NCBI GenBank assembly: GCA_021372535.1
Contig: JAJFUH010000050.1
Coordinates: 20,395 to 84,394 of the forward strand
Source: a bacterium
Lineage (GTDB): Bacteria > Latescibacterota > Latescibacteria > Latescibacterales > Latescibacteraceae
Direction: 5' to 3'
DNA length: 64,000 nt
Within the stretch, counting starts at the first letter, position 1; the number at the start of each line of letters is the position of its first letter. The position numbers were made by a program, and so were the translations under genes. Below, piece after piece: positions 1 through 8,889 of the stretch. The notes under the pieces are model-generated. The model made no database searches, was not told the DNA's origin, and was given only the letters and a program-made list of their open reading frames with translations.

Positions 1-1
1 G

Positions 2-118
2 GTTACCGACCGGTTTCTCGAATTTCTGGGCGGCACACCCCAGCCGGCCTGGGAGAGGGCAAACATGCTTGCCAAGTATTATGTAACGACGAAGGCGCTC
101 GAAATGTGCCGGAAATAG
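2..118 (+). CDS. C-terminal fragment of an unidentified protein
   Basis: An open frame enters from the left edge and stops at TAG 116-118. It supplies the last 38 residues of a protein, ending in ALEMCRK. The segment is mixed charged and hydrophobic and shows no signal peptide or motif I recognise. It lies 125 bp upstream of an exported oxidoreductase on the same strand, so it may belong to the same sugar locus. The frame is open from the window edge and codon use resembles the neighbours, but with so little sequence I cannot assign a family. Confidence 0.45.
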   Translation, partial: VTDRFLEFLGGTPQPAWERANMLAKYYVTTKALEMCRK

Positions 119-243
119 TATCATGCTGCGACCGCCGTTTTATCATCGCAGGGTGAAATGGCGGGTGGAATGACCAGTACCCGGTTTTTTCTGTCATGGC
201 TGACTATATCTGATACACAAAATGCAGGGGGGATAAATAAACG

Positions 244-1587
244 ATGAATCGCCGAAAATTCATCCACAAAGCTGGAACAGGCGCCGCCGCTCTTGGAGCG
301 ACAGGACCATGGGTAACACAGGCATGGGCTAAAAAAAGCCCTAATGATACGATCAATATCGCCATTATGGGCATTCACGGCCGCGGGATGGATCATGTGC
401 AGCACTACATGAACGTGCCTAATGTCGAAGTGGCCATGCTCTGTGACATTGACGAGCGGCTTTTCCCCGACGCGCTCAAGAAGATTGCGGAGCTCGGAGC
501 GAAACCTCCGAAAACCGAAACCGATATCCGCCGTGTGCTCGAGAACAAGGATATCGATGTTATCTCGATCGCATGCCCCAACCACTGGCATGCGCTTGCA
601 GGAGTCTGGGCCTGTCAGGCGGGGAAGGATGTCTATGTCGAAAAACCGGCCTCCCATACTGTCTATGAAGGCCGCAAGCTTGTCGAGGCATCCCGTAAAT
701 ATGACCGTATCGTCCAGACCGGCAGCCAGAGGAGAAGCGATCCCCTCATGCAGGAAGCGGTCGATTTCATTCAGAGCGGCAAACTCGGGAAAATTTACAT
801 GGTGAAAGCCTGTGTCTACCGGGCGCGGAAGGCTATCGGACGGGGAACAACCGGTCCGGTGCCCGAGGGGGTTCATTATGATCTTTTCCGTGGACCGGCC
901 CCGTGGATTCCCTTCAACGACAACCGTTTCCACTACAACTGGCACTGGTTCTGGGATACGGGAAACGGCGAGACGGGGAATAACGGCCCTCATCCTGCAG
1001 ATATTGTACGCTGGGCGCTCAACAAGTATGACCACCCGCGCACGATCCAGAGCATGGGCGGACTCTATGTATACGACAGCGAACAGGAGACGCCCAACAC
1101 GCAGATTTCGGTGATGGAGTATGCAGATGGCACCATGGTACAGCTCGAGGTCAGAAACCACTATACCAACACCGACGGCACCGTACGGGAAGGTATCATT
1201 TTCTACGGCTCCGAGGGCTGGATGCAGTTCAACCTCGGCAATACGTGGACGACCTTTTTCGGTCCGAAAAACGAGCCGGGGCCGAGCATGACCCGCGAGG
1301 AAGCCAATACAAAGACCGGCATCATCATCAGCTACGGAAGGGGCAGGGAACCCCACTTTAATAATTTCATCGACTGTGTCCGCTCACGAAAACGCGAAGA
1401 CCTCAAGGCCGATATAGTCGAAGGCCACCTCTCGGCAGCCATATGCCACCTGAGCAATATCGCATACCGGACCGGGCGTACCCTGACGTTCGATTCGGAA
1501 AGCGAGCGTTTTCTCGGGGACGAGGATGCGAACCGCTATCTGACACGGGAATACCGATATCCGTATGTAATGCCCGAGAACGTATAG
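244..1587 (+). CDS. Tat-exported Gfo/Idh/MocA family oxidoreductase
   Basis: This 447-residue protein begins with a twin-arginine signal (MNRRKFIHKAG, then an Ala-rich stretch ending in AWA near residue 29), so it is probably exported folded with its nicotinamide cofactor. A Rossmann domain follows, with NIAIMGIHGRG near residues 38-48 in place of the usual GxGxxG. The family EKP motif is near residue 131. The C-terminal half is the Gfo/Idh/MocA substrate domain, with conserved Trp/His-rich stretches around HYNWHWFWD. Family members oxidise or reduce sugar hydroxyls, often at C3. It is a close paralogue of the protein at 7417-8790: the two share length, internal motifs and nearly the same C-terminus (RYPYV-PE-V). 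The substrate is unknown. The context of DUF1080 and TIM-barrel genes suggests a periplasmic glycoside dehydrogenase; this role is inferred. Confidence 0.93.
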   Translation: MNRRKFIHKAGTGAAALGATGPWVTQAWAKKSPNDTINIAIMGIHGRGMDHVQHYMNVPNVEVAMLCDIDERLFPDALKKIAELGAKPPKTETDIRRVLENKDIDVISIACPNHWHALAGVWACQAGKDVYVEKPASHTVYEGRKLVEASRKYDRIVQTGSQRRSDPLMQEAVDFIQSGKLGKIYMVKACVYRARKAIGRGTTGPVPEGVHYDLFRGPAPWIPFNDNRFHYNWHWFWDTGNGETGNNGPHPADIVRWALNKYDHPRTIQSMGGLYVYDSEQETPNTQISVMEYADGTMVQLEVRNHYTNTDGTVREGIIFYGSEGWMQFNLGNTWTTFFGPKNEPGPSMTREEANTKTGIIISYGRGREPHFNNFIDCVRSRKREDLKADIVEGHLSAAICHLSNIAYRTGRTLTFDSESERFLGDEDANRYLTREYRYPYVMPENV

Positions 1588-1662
1588 ATACTACGCGCCC
1601 GGACAGGCGGATTCTGAACCGGCGCTGGTATAAGTGACAGGTTTAAAATCGGATGCGTACGG

Positions 1663-2574
1663 TTACTTCACGATTTTCTGGCCGGCGATGATTTTATCCA
1701 TACGCGCGCTGACATCCTTGAGATATACCTCGTCGCCGCCTTTGAGTTCCGCGCCCATGTATCCGCTGTAGCCGATATCGCTGAATGCGCGGCGGATTTC
1801 GAGCCAGTCGATGGTACCGTCGCCGAGGTTGGTGAATTCCTTCTTGTTGACATCGAATCCCTTGATATGGACTTTCACGATTCGCTTGCCGAGCGTCCGT
1901 ATCCAGTCATGCGGATACCCGTACAGTGCGATATTCCCGCAGTCGAAATACGCCTTGAGGAACGGACTGTTCATCTCGTCGACGTACCGCGCAAATTCGA
2001 GCGGGCTCAGGAGAAACTTATTCCAGACATTTTCGACGGCGATTATGATATTCAACTCCTTCGCGAGCGGCAGGAGCTCCTTTATGTGAGTCTGTGAGCG
2101 TTCGTATGCATCCTTGTACGAGGTTTCGGGGTTCACAACGGCGGGTACGAGGAGAACGGTGTCGGCGCCGATTTCCTTTGCATTGCGCAAAGAGGTCTCC
2201 ATTCCTTCCATGCTCTGTTTGATAACGTCCGGGTCGCTGCTCGACAGGGGAAATTTCCAGTGACGCTGGTTCATGATCGAGTGTACTTTGATTCCGGCGG
2301 TCAGGGCTGCCTGCTTGATTTCAGCCAAAAGCTCGGATTGCTCGATTGTCGGAATCTCTACACCTTCGAAACCGGCCCTTTTCGCCAGTTGTATACGTTC
2401 CGTGGCACTGAGCGAATCCGGAAGCATTCCATAATACAGGCTCTTTTTGATCTGTCCTTTGAACGGCTGTGATACGGCTTCTCCGGGGCGCAGGAATGTG
2501 CTGCCGAATGCCGCTCCCGCCATTGCCCCGGCGGTTGTTTTTTTCATGAATGAGCGCCTGCACATGTTCTTCAT
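1663..2574 (-). CDS. Tat-exported TIM-barrel sugar isomerase/epimerase-like protein
   Basis: This is a 303-residue AP-endonuclease-2-type TIM barrel (sugar phosphate isomerase/epimerase family). The start was placed at 2574 because GGAGG lies 8 bases upstream there, while a longer open frame to 2649 lacks a ribosome site. The N-terminus MCRRSFMKKTTAGAMAG is a Tat signal, so it is exported and unlikely to act on phosphorylated cytosolic sugars. The usual metal ligands can be seen: Glu in IAVENVWN, Asp in YFDCGN, His in VKVHIKG and Glu in MGAELKGG. It converges on the upstream oxidoreductase and lies downstream of the Nramp-like gene. Members of this family work with Gfo/Idh/MocA enzymes in inositol and 3-keto-sugar metabolism. 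An epimerase, isomerase or eliminase role on an oxidised sugar is inferred. Confidence 0.9.
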   Translation of the reverse strand: MKNMCRRSFMKKTTAGAMAGAAFGSTFLRPGEAVSQPFKGQIKKSLYYGMLPDSLSATERIQLAKRAGFEGVEIPTIEQSELLAEIKQAALTAGIKVHSIMNQRHWKFPLSSSDPDVIKQSMEGMETSLRNAKEIGADTVLLVPAVVNPETSYKDAYERSQTHIKELLPLAKELNIIIAVENVWNKFLLSPLEFARYVDEMNSPFLKAYFDCGNIALYGYPHDWIRTLGKRIVKVHIKGFDVNKKEFTNLGDGTIDWLEIRRAFSDIGYSGYMGAELKGGDEVYLKDVSARMDKIIAGQKIVK

Positions 2575-2687
2575 GACAATTTTCCTCCAAATTACGTAAA
2601 ATGGTATGGTGCATCTCACGCTATCATATATAACGCCAATATATGTCATACCATGCTGAGATCATTGATAGAAGATTCGGATGTTCA

Positions 2688-2791
2688 TTATAGTATGCAT
2701 AGACCCTGAAACAAGTTCAGAGTGACGGGTTCACGATCGGGTCGTCATGCTGAACCTGTTTCAGCATCTGTCATCAATGATCCATGATATT
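2688..2791. repeat. Dispersed palindromic repeat, family A copy 1
   Basis: This intergenic block carries two inverted modules, CCTGAAACAAGTTCAG and GTCATGCTGAACCTG with TTTCAGCATCTGTCATCAA. It closely matches blocks at 37590-37692 and 38205-38296, including flanking sequence. It lies downstream of the Nramp-like gene, has no coding potential and may form hairpins. Confidence 0.85.
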
Positions 2792-2801
2792 TACCTGTAT
2801 T

Positions 2802-4067
2802 TCACATCTGCTTCAGTAAACCCATCAATCCCAGAACAGCGGTATACGACATGAATAATGAAAATATCAGGGTGATTATCAGACCAATGTTCAGCAGGAG
2901 GGGATTTTTATAATTGTTTTCCCGTTCCCTGCCGTTCAGCTGTATGATCAGCAGTACGATAAGCAACGGCATGACCACGGGGCTCACCGCCTGCGAGGCG
3001 ATCATGATGATAACCGGTTTTCCTCCGAAAACGGGGACGACGAATCCGAGTAACGATATGATCAGAACAGCGATACGGACGATCGGTCGATTCATCGTGC
3101 GGGGGACGTTGAGATAATCGCAGACGAGCCATGGCCCGAGAACGTAATTGGGGAAGAGCGAGGAAAGCGCCGCCGCGATGATTCCCATGACAAAAATGGA
3201 TGTTGCGAATCTCCCCGCAAGCGGTTCGAGCGTTTTGACCATGTCGATTGCGTTTTCGACCGTAATCCCATGCGGATACATGGTTCCCGCCGCGCATGCG
3301 ACTATAGCCGCGCTCACAATGAAAGTCAGGGTGAGCGATACAATGGCGTCCCTGTTCTCGACTTTCAGGTCTTTGAGTGTCCACCCTTTTTCAGCTACGA
3401 GATAGCTCCTTGTCACAACACAGACAGACGCCATGGTGGTTCCGACAAGTCCGGCGAGAATGAGATGGGCATTGCCCCCGGTGGGAACCTTCGGTATGAG
3501 GCCCTTTACAATGTCGGCAGGTGAGGGGATGACAAGAACCATGGACAGTATGAAGCTGATCCCCATCATGGCCACGATGACAGCCATTGCCTTCAGGAAA
3601 AAGTTGTGCGTTCCGTTCCAGAACAGATAGTACAGAAGAGCGGTGAAAAAGAAAGCCGAGATAATGGGGTGTACTCCGCCGCCGGATGTTAGGGGTTTTG
3701 TCCATTCCCTCACAATATCGGTGACGATTCCCATGACTCCCATGATCGATGTCGTGACAGTCAGCATAAGCGAAAAGATTACAAAAATAGTTATAGCTCT
3801 CCCGAACTTCAGCTTGAAACTGTACATGAGCGTCTGCCCCGTCACAATCGTGCTCCTGCTGATCGAGACAATCATGATGTAGGTGAAAAAGCAGGAAAGC
3901 GCCAGTGCCCATGTCAGCGACATGCCGTATTTTGCCCCGGCCGATGCCATCGAGGTGACACTGCCGGTGCCGATGATGTACCCGATGATGAATATTCCGG
4001 GGCCGATGGACGAGGCAAAACGGATGAGTTTGTCTTTGAGTGTCGATGAATCACGATGAATATCCAT
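2802..4067 (-). CDS. Nramp-like transporter lacking the canonical metal-site motifs
   Basis: This 421-residue polytopic membrane protein has about eleven predicted helices. It matches the Nramp (SLC11) fold: GPGIFIIGYIIGTGS in helix 1, a conserved YGMSLTWALAL helix 2, and GTTMASVCVVTRSYLVAEKGW at helix 6. In true Mn/Fe transporters helix 1 has DPGN and helix 6 has MPH. Here those positions read roughly GTGS (33-36) and MASV (212-215), so the metal-coordinating Asp, Asn and the MPH motif are missing. The transported ion or solute is therefore uncertain. It lies in an exported sugar-oxidation locus, among minus-strand genes with gaps of about 90-230 bp. The family fold is fairly certain and the substrate is not. 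Confidence 0.85.
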   Translation of the reverse strand: MDIHRDSSTLKDKLIRFASSIGPGIFIIGYIIGTGSVTSMASAGAKYGMSLTWALALSCFFTYIMIVSISRSTIVTGQTLMYSFKLKFGRAITIFVIFSLMLTVTTSIMGVMGIVTDIVREWTKPLTSGGGVHPIISAFFFTALLYYLFWNGTHNFFLKAMAVIVAMMGISFILSMVLVIPSPADIVKGLIPKVPTGGNAHLILAGLVGTTMASVCVVTRSYLVAEKGWTLKDLKVENRDAIVSLTLTFIVSAAIVACAAGTMYPHGITVENAIDMVKTLEPLAGRFATSIFVMGIIAAALSSLFPNYVLGPWLVCDYLNVPRTMNRPIVRIAVLIISLLGFVVPVFGGKPVIIMIASQAVSPVVMPLLIVLLIIQLNGRERENNYKNPLLLNIGLIITLIFSLFMSYTAVLGLMGLLKQM

Positions 4068-4153
4068 GCAGTTATATCCTGTCTATCTATATGAAATTAT
4101 TAATAATATGGCGTGTTCTCATTGACAGAGCATATTTCATAAGCTTGTGTAAG

Positions 4154-5338
4154 CTATAAACCCGGACCCTCGATCGGTCGGAGGCACAGCCCCTTCAGTC
4201 TGATCACACCGTCTTCCGGGCTGCGGTATAGAGCGATTCTACCGTGTGGAGACCGCCCCAACAGTTTATTGTCGGAAACGATAAACTCGTTGAGGTAAAT
4301 CTGTGATTCACGATCCGCGGAAATGATTCGATAGAGGAACAGCGCCGAGCGCATGGGGGGAATGACGGTTCCCGGAATCTTGTCGCCGTACGGGGCCGTA
4401 TACCTGACAGCATCCTTGAAATTATAAAAATCGACAGGATAACCGGGATCGCTCGGGCTTTTCCACCGGTAATAGAACCGTGAATCGTATGTCATGAGGG
4501 TATCGCACTCGACATAGGCATGAAAGTAAACGTTATCGTACTCGCTGTTGGAGATAAGATATCCCTGTCCTTTGGTGGCGACAATCATCCCGTTCTCGAC
4601 ATGCCAGTCGGCGTCACCGATTGACGACCAACCCGTCAGATCGATACCGTTGAACACGGACAATCCGGTGTCTTTATCGGGCAGCTCTTTTATCCAGAGG
4701 TTACGGTAATCGACAGCATATCCGTGATTGGAAAGGCCGACAGGCCCTCGCCGCATACGGTATTTGAGCATGGGATTCGCCGAAAAATCGGTGTCCTGCA
4801 CGAGTACATCGTTGAGCCAGATTTTGCAGTTCGGCCAGTCGAAAAGGACATGATAACGGTTCCATGAGCCTGCCCGTTTCATGGCGTTCATAAGAGGCGG
4901 TACGACGTCATAAATCGATCCGGTAGAGTTTTTGTCGGGTTTTTTCCCCGAATCATCGAGAATCTGCGTTTCAAAACCGAGGCGTGATTCACGGCCGGCG
5001 AGCGGAACATGGAAGAAGATGCCGCTGTTGCAGTCCTTACTCACTTTGAATTCGCCATAGAACTCAAAATTTTCGTAATCTTTTTCGGTAAGGATGAGGT
5101 AGGGAATACGCGGTTCGCCCTTGCAGTGAATCACACCGTCCTCGACCGACCAGGCGTTCTCGTCGGGTTTGACATTACCGATGTTCCAGCCGGTGAAATC
5201 CCGACCATTGAAGAGCGCATGAAAATCAGGCCCCGGCGCTTCGGTGAACGGTGAAATCGGCTTTTCGCATGAGCCCGCCAGCAGAAGTATCATAAAAAAA
5301 ACCGTAGACACGGTTAATACCTGAGTTTTTCGCATCAT
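4154..5338 (-). CDS. Tandem DUF1080 (3-keto-glycoside hydrolase-like) lipoprotein
   Basis: The start at 5338 is chosen because GAGG lies 9 bases upstream; longer starts lack a ribosome site. A lipoprotein signal (VFFMILLLAGSC) places the mature Cys on the cell surface or periplasmic side. Two DUF1080 beta-sandwich domains follow. The first (about residues 38-225) begins FHALFNGRDFTGW and has the family segments NSGIFFHVP and NRYHVLFDW. The second (about 232-390) begins LSVFNGIDLTGW but has lost the SGIFFR-like motif and looks degenerate. DUF1080 proteins include 3-keto-disaccharide hydrolases and related eliminases that act after C3 oxidation by Gfo/Idh/MocA enzymes, which matches the neighbours. 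Whether the second domain is catalytic or sugar-binding is open. Confidence 0.88.
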   Translation of the reverse strand: MMRKTQVLTVSTVFFMILLLAGSCEKPISPFTEAPGPDFHALFNGRDFTGWNIGNVKPDENAWSVEDGVIHCKGEPRIPYLILTEKDYENFEFYGEFKVSKDCNSGIFFHVPLAGRESRLGFETQILDDSGKKPDKNSTGSIYDVVPPLMNAMKRAGSWNRYHVLFDWPNCKIWLNDVLVQDTDFSANPMLKYRMRRGPVGLSNHGYAVDYRNLWIKELPDKDTGLSVFNGIDLTGWSSIGDADWHVENGMIVATKGQGYLISNSEYDNVYFHAYVECDTLMTYDSRFYYRWKSPSDPGYPVDFYNFKDAVRYTAPYGDKIPGTVIPPMRSALFLYRIISADRESQIYLNEFIVSDNKLLGRSPHGRIALYRSPEDGVIRLKGLCLRPIEGPGL

Positions 5339-5432
5339 TATGGTATGCCTCATAAATGGAACGTTAAAAAAATTGACATAATTCTCCCTGACATGAACGG
5401 ATTTCATGGAGCGGAGATCCCGTCAGCCGCTG

Positions 5433-6404
5433 TCATTTCCGGTACGCTTCGAAACGCTTGTCGATCTCAGCTTTGGTTCTCGGCCCGTCGCATATAATCA
5501 TGCAGAATCTGAAAAGCGCGCTTTTACCCGGTTTCAGCGTCAATTCGAACGGTTTGGGATTTTCGACCCCGGTTCCCTGCTCGAAGACCGACTGTCCGAG
5601 CGGATTTGCCGAAAATAACCCGTAATCGCGGGCATGCCAGAATGTCGGGAAATTTGTGCTCGAAGGATGATTCAGAATCGCGATCCCGACTTTCCCGCCG
5701 TTATGATCCCCTTCGAGACGGACCCATTCGGCGCGGCGTCCCCAGATATTCTGCGCAGTCTCGGCGCCGCGCGAGCTGATGTAAGAGCCGGTGCCGTCCT
5801 TTTCCTGGAGCCATGATGCGACACGGATGGCGAACATGCCCTCCTTGGTGTCTTTAAAAACGACCGTTGTATCGAGTGCGGTGAGCGTCATGGAGAAATC
5901 GATGGAATATTCGTTCACTCCGGGACGGAACACCATGATACGTTTCTCTTCGAGGAGCGGTTTTCCGTTCATATCCTCCCAATGGAGAATCACCGAAAGT
6001 GTCCCCTTGTCCGAACCGCCCTTCATCCCGGTGATTTTTACCTGCCTGATCTTCGGCGGAGAAGCAGTGGCGGCCCAGAACCTCGTGTCGTTTACCTCGT
6101 CATATGTGAAAAAAACGCCCGTATGATGTGGATGGTCACGGCTTTCTCCCGCGATGTCCTCAAAGGGATAACCCCGTGTCACCACTGTTCCGGCAAAGGT
6201 CATGACAGGGAACAGAACCGGCTTTGTCAGCTCGGGTTTGTAGACATAGGAAGTAACACGGCGTCCGTTGATCATGACATCGATGGCGTTATCGCCTTGA
6301 ACGAACGAAACCTCGCCGCAGGAAGCGGAAACCATCATGAAAAACAACACGACGACGGTTGCGGTCAGCAGTACAGTCACAGTTTTGATACCATTCACCC
6401 CCAT
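5433..6404 (-). CDS. PmoA-like family protein (DUF6807), exported
   Basis: This 323-residue protein starts with a hydrophobic signal ending in MMVSASCGE, compatible with a lipobox. The rest matches the PmoA-like/DUF6807 beta-sandwich family (named for methane monooxygenase but unrelated in function), including the conserved block ESRDHPHHTGVFFTYDEVND near residues 87-106. Proteins of this type are common in polysaccharide-degrading Planctomycetes and Bacteroidetes and usually sit next to Gfo/Idh/MocA, DUF1080 and TIM-barrel genes, as here. No biochemical role is firmly known to me. The conserved His pair (HPHH) suggests a metal or sugar site. The gene lies 94 bp upstream of the tandem DUF1080 gene and may be co-transcribed. 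Confidence 0.85.
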   Translation of the reverse strand: MGVNGIKTVTVLLTATVVVLFFMMVSASCGEVSFVQGDNAIDVMINGRRVTSYVYKPELTKPVLFPVMTFAGTVVTRGYPFEDIAGESRDHPHHTGVFFTYDEVNDTRFWAATASPPKIRQVKITGMKGGSDKGTLSVILHWEDMNGKPLLEEKRIMVFRPGVNEYSIDFSMTLTALDTTVVFKDTKEGMFAIRVASWLQEKDGTGSYISSRGAETAQNIWGRRAEWVRLEGDHNGGKVGIAILNHPSSTNFPTFWHARDYGLFSANPLGQSVFEQGTGVENPKPFELTLKPGKSALFRFCMIICDGPRTKAEIDKRFEAYRK

Positions 6405-6473
6405 TCATGGTACATCTCATAAGCTTATTCTGTCGTTATTGATCCCGAATAGCGTTTTTTATAAATAATGCCG

Positions 6474-7325
6474 TCAGATGACAGCGAGCACCCCCTTGAG
6501 ATATCCAATGGATTCAGCCGATCCCGGGAGGGGATCCAGTTCATCCTTTTCGTACTCGAGGGCGGCAACTCCGCTGTATTTGATTTTCAGGAGCGTCCGG
6601 AGAAACTTCGGAATATCGATGACTCCCCTGCCGATCTCGACCGTGGACCCTTCCTTTGAGGCAGCCGAGACATCCTTGATGTGGACATCGAGGAGCCGGT
6701 CAGCGTACTTTACGGCTGCTTCGGACGGATCGACGCCGCTCCGCTGCGTATGCCCGATGTCGATGCACAGGCCGATCCGCGGATCGAGCCCTTTTATTTT
6801 TTCATATACGCTTTCCGGAGTCGGATATCGATTATCACCGGGGCCGTGGTTATGGATGGCGACTTTAATACTGTATTCCCGGACTTTTTTGTTCACAAGA
6901 TCGAGGAGGTTATGTTCCGGAACACCGATGATAATGCTCATACCGGCTGTCTTCGCGTATTCGAAAGCCTGGTTGACCTCGTTCTCGTTTGTCATGTACA
7001 CCACACCACAGCCGTAGAGATCGAGTCCGGCCTCTCTGGTCTTCGATGCCGCAGCTTTTATCTGGTCAACAGTGCTGTCGAGTGCCAGGTGAAAGCTCTT
7101 GAAAGCGATGTACTCCAGCCCGAGCCGTTTTGTCATGGCCAGGGTGTCATCGAGGCTGAATTTTCTGAACGTATACGAGGCCATGCCGAGTTTCAGCCGC
7201 TTGAAACCGTCCTTGACCGTCTGAGGGCCTCCCTGTGCGGAAGCATCCGGAATGCCGGCTGCAGAAGCCGCGGTCAAACCGATGCCCGCCGAGAGGCAGA
7301 ATTTTCTTCGTGTCGTTTCGCTCAT
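6474..7325 (-). CDS. Tat-exported TIM-barrel isomerase/epimerase-like protein
   Basis: This 283-residue protein has a Tat signal (MSETTRRKFCLSAGIGL, cleavage near DASAQ) followed by an AP-endonuclease-2-type TIM barrel beginning KLGMASYTFRKFSLDD. Candidate metal ligands are Asp in CIDIGHTQRSG, His in LDVHIKDV and Glu in AALEYEKDE. The position that is Glu in most relatives reads VAIHNHG here, so one ligand may be His. It is one of three exported paralogues in this locus (with 1663-2574 and 8890-9819) and the three are clearly divergent, which suggests different substrates or steps. It lies 69 bp upstream of the DUF6807 gene and 91 bp downstream of a Gfo/Idh/MocA gene on the same strand. Confidence 0.9.
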   Translation of the reverse strand: MSETTRRKFCLSAGIGLTAASAAGIPDASAQGGPQTVKDGFKRLKLGMASYTFRKFSLDDTLAMTKRLGLEYIAFKSFHLALDSTVDQIKAAASKTREAGLDLYGCGVVYMTNENEVNQAFEYAKTAGMSIIIGVPEHNLLDLVNKKVREYSIKVAIHNHGPGDNRYPTPESVYEKIKGLDPRIGLCIDIGHTQRSGVDPSEAAVKYADRLLDVHIKDVSAASKEGSTVEIGRGVIDIPKFLRTLLKIKYSGVAALEYEKDELDPLPGSAESIGYLKGVLAVI

Positions 7326-7416
7326 GATTATATTCTCTCTGCCTTTGTTTTTTATGGAGCTTTAAACTATAAACTATAAACCATAGACCATTTACAATAG
7401 ACCATAAACCCCAAAC

Positions 7417-8790
7417 TTACACCTTTTCAGGCACAACATACGGATACCGGTAATTACGGGTCAGGTAACTGTCAGCGATGTCATCTCCGACAAACCGCTC
7501 CGCCTGAGAATCGAAGGTCAGCTCACGGCCGAGACGGTTGGAGATATTGGAAAGATGGCACAGAGCTGTGGACAGGTGACCATCCTGAATATCACCGGTC
7601 AGGTTCATCCAGTTGTTTGTCCTGAGGGCGTAGATAAAGTTCGCGAAATGCCCCTCGCCTCCTGCGCCGGCGAGGTTCATGGGATCGGCCGATTCTTCTG
7701 CCTTGGACTGCTCGGCGATATCGTCCGAGCTCGGTCCGGGAGTATTTTCTCTGCCGAAGTATGTTTTCCATGTGCTGCCGTTAAGGTACATCCAGCCCTC
7801 GCTGCCGTAGAAGAGGTTACCGATGCGGACATCGGCTTCACCGTTTGTGTAGAGTCCCCGAACTTCGAACTGTAAAATGGTGCCGTCCTCGTATTCGAGT
7901 GTGGAAAGCTGGGTATTGGGAGTTTCCTGGTCAGAATCGAATGCGAAGTAACCACCGACACACTTGATTTTTCGAGGATATACAGACTTATTCAGGCCCC
8001 ACCGGGCGATGTCCATCTGGTGCGGGCCCTGATTGCCCAGATCGGTGCATCCATAATCCCAGAACCAGTGCCAGTTGTAATGGAACCGGTTGGGATTGAA
8101 CGGGCGCCATGGTGCGGGACCAAGCCATAAATCGTAATGAACGCCCGGAGGAACCGGACATTCCTGTTTTCTCCCTATGGAGTCACGGGGTTTGAAACAC
8201 AGCCCCTTCGCCATATAGACCTTGCCGATTCCGCCCTGGTGGAGAAACTCCATCGCCTTCCGCACGTTTCTGATGCTCCGGTTCTGGGTACCTGCCGCGA
8301 CGATACGGTTGTATTTACGGGCCGCTTCGACCATTTTCCTGCCTTCCCATATATTATGGGAGGTGGGTTTTTCCACATAGACATGTTTTCCAGCCTGGCA
8401 GGCCCAGATGGTTGCGAGCGCGTGCCAGTGGTCGGTGGTCGCTATCGATACGGCGTCTATTTCCTTGTCGTCAAGCACCTTTCTGAGGTCATATTCGGTC
8501 AGCGGTTTTTTCCCCTGGAGTTTCTCGACTTCCTTGACCCGTTCTCCGAAAAGATTTTCGTCGATATCGCAGAGGGTTTTAACTTCTACATTCGGAATAT
8601 TAGTCCATTCACGGTAATGCTGATTTCCGCGGCTGCGTATTCCGATGACCGCCATGACGATACGGTCGTTGGCGCCGAGTACCCTGCCGGGTTTCATTGT
8701 GCTCATGACTGCTCCGGCGGTAAGCCCTCCGGCTGTCTTTGCGCTGTTTGCAAGAAACTTGCGGCGTGTCAGTTCGGTGTTTTTATTCAT
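7417..8790 (-). CDS. Tat-exported Gfo/Idh/MocA family oxidoreductase
   Basis: This 457-residue protein has the Tat signal MNKNTELTRRKFLANSAKT. The Rossmann motif is AVIGIRSRG, and VEKPTSHNIWEGRKM carries the EKP catalytic-domain motif. The C-terminal domain has HYNWHWFWDYG and NQGPHQMDIARWGL, matching the same positions in the paralogue at 244-1587, and it ends RYPYVVPEKV. Export in a folded, cofactor-loaded state is expected for this subgroup. Having two such paralogues in one locus would fit separate oxidation and reduction steps, or two anomer/linkage specificities; this is inference. The gene is followed on the same strand by a TIM-barrel protein, DUF6807 and DUF1080 genes. Confidence 0.93.
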   Translation of the reverse strand: MNKNTELTRRKFLANSAKTAGGLTAGAVMSTMKPGRVLGANDRIVMAVIGIRSRGNQHYREWTNIPNVEVKTLCDIDENLFGERVKEVEKLQGKKPLTEYDLRKVLDDKEIDAVSIATTDHWHALATIWACQAGKHVYVEKPTSHNIWEGRKMVEAARKYNRIVAAGTQNRSIRNVRKAMEFLHQGGIGKVYMAKGLCFKPRDSIGRKQECPVPPGVHYDLWLGPAPWRPFNPNRFHYNWHWFWDYGCTDLGNQGPHQMDIARWGLNKSVYPRKIKCVGGYFAFDSDQETPNTQLSTLEYEDGTILQFEVRGLYTNGEADVRIGNLFYGSEGWMYLNGSTWKTYFGRENTPGPSSDDIAEQSKAEESADPMNLAGAGGEGHFANFIYALRTNNWMNLTGDIQDGHLSTALCHLSNISNRLGRELTFDSQAERFVGDDIADSYLTRNYRYPYVVPEKV

Positions 8791-8889
8791 GCTATTCCCC
8801 TTTTTAGTATAAAGTGTTTGGTCTTTTTTTATATTTCAACTACATGCAGATGGTTCCGAAAACTGACAGTAATCATTCACTCTATCATG

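Noticed and set aside
121..1356. Long antisense open frame (411 codons, minus strand) opposite the first oxidoreductase gene
   Set aside because: The opposite strand encodes a clear Gfo/Idh/MocA protein with Tat signal. The antisense product has no motif and no ribosome site, and such frames are common in moderate-GC genes.
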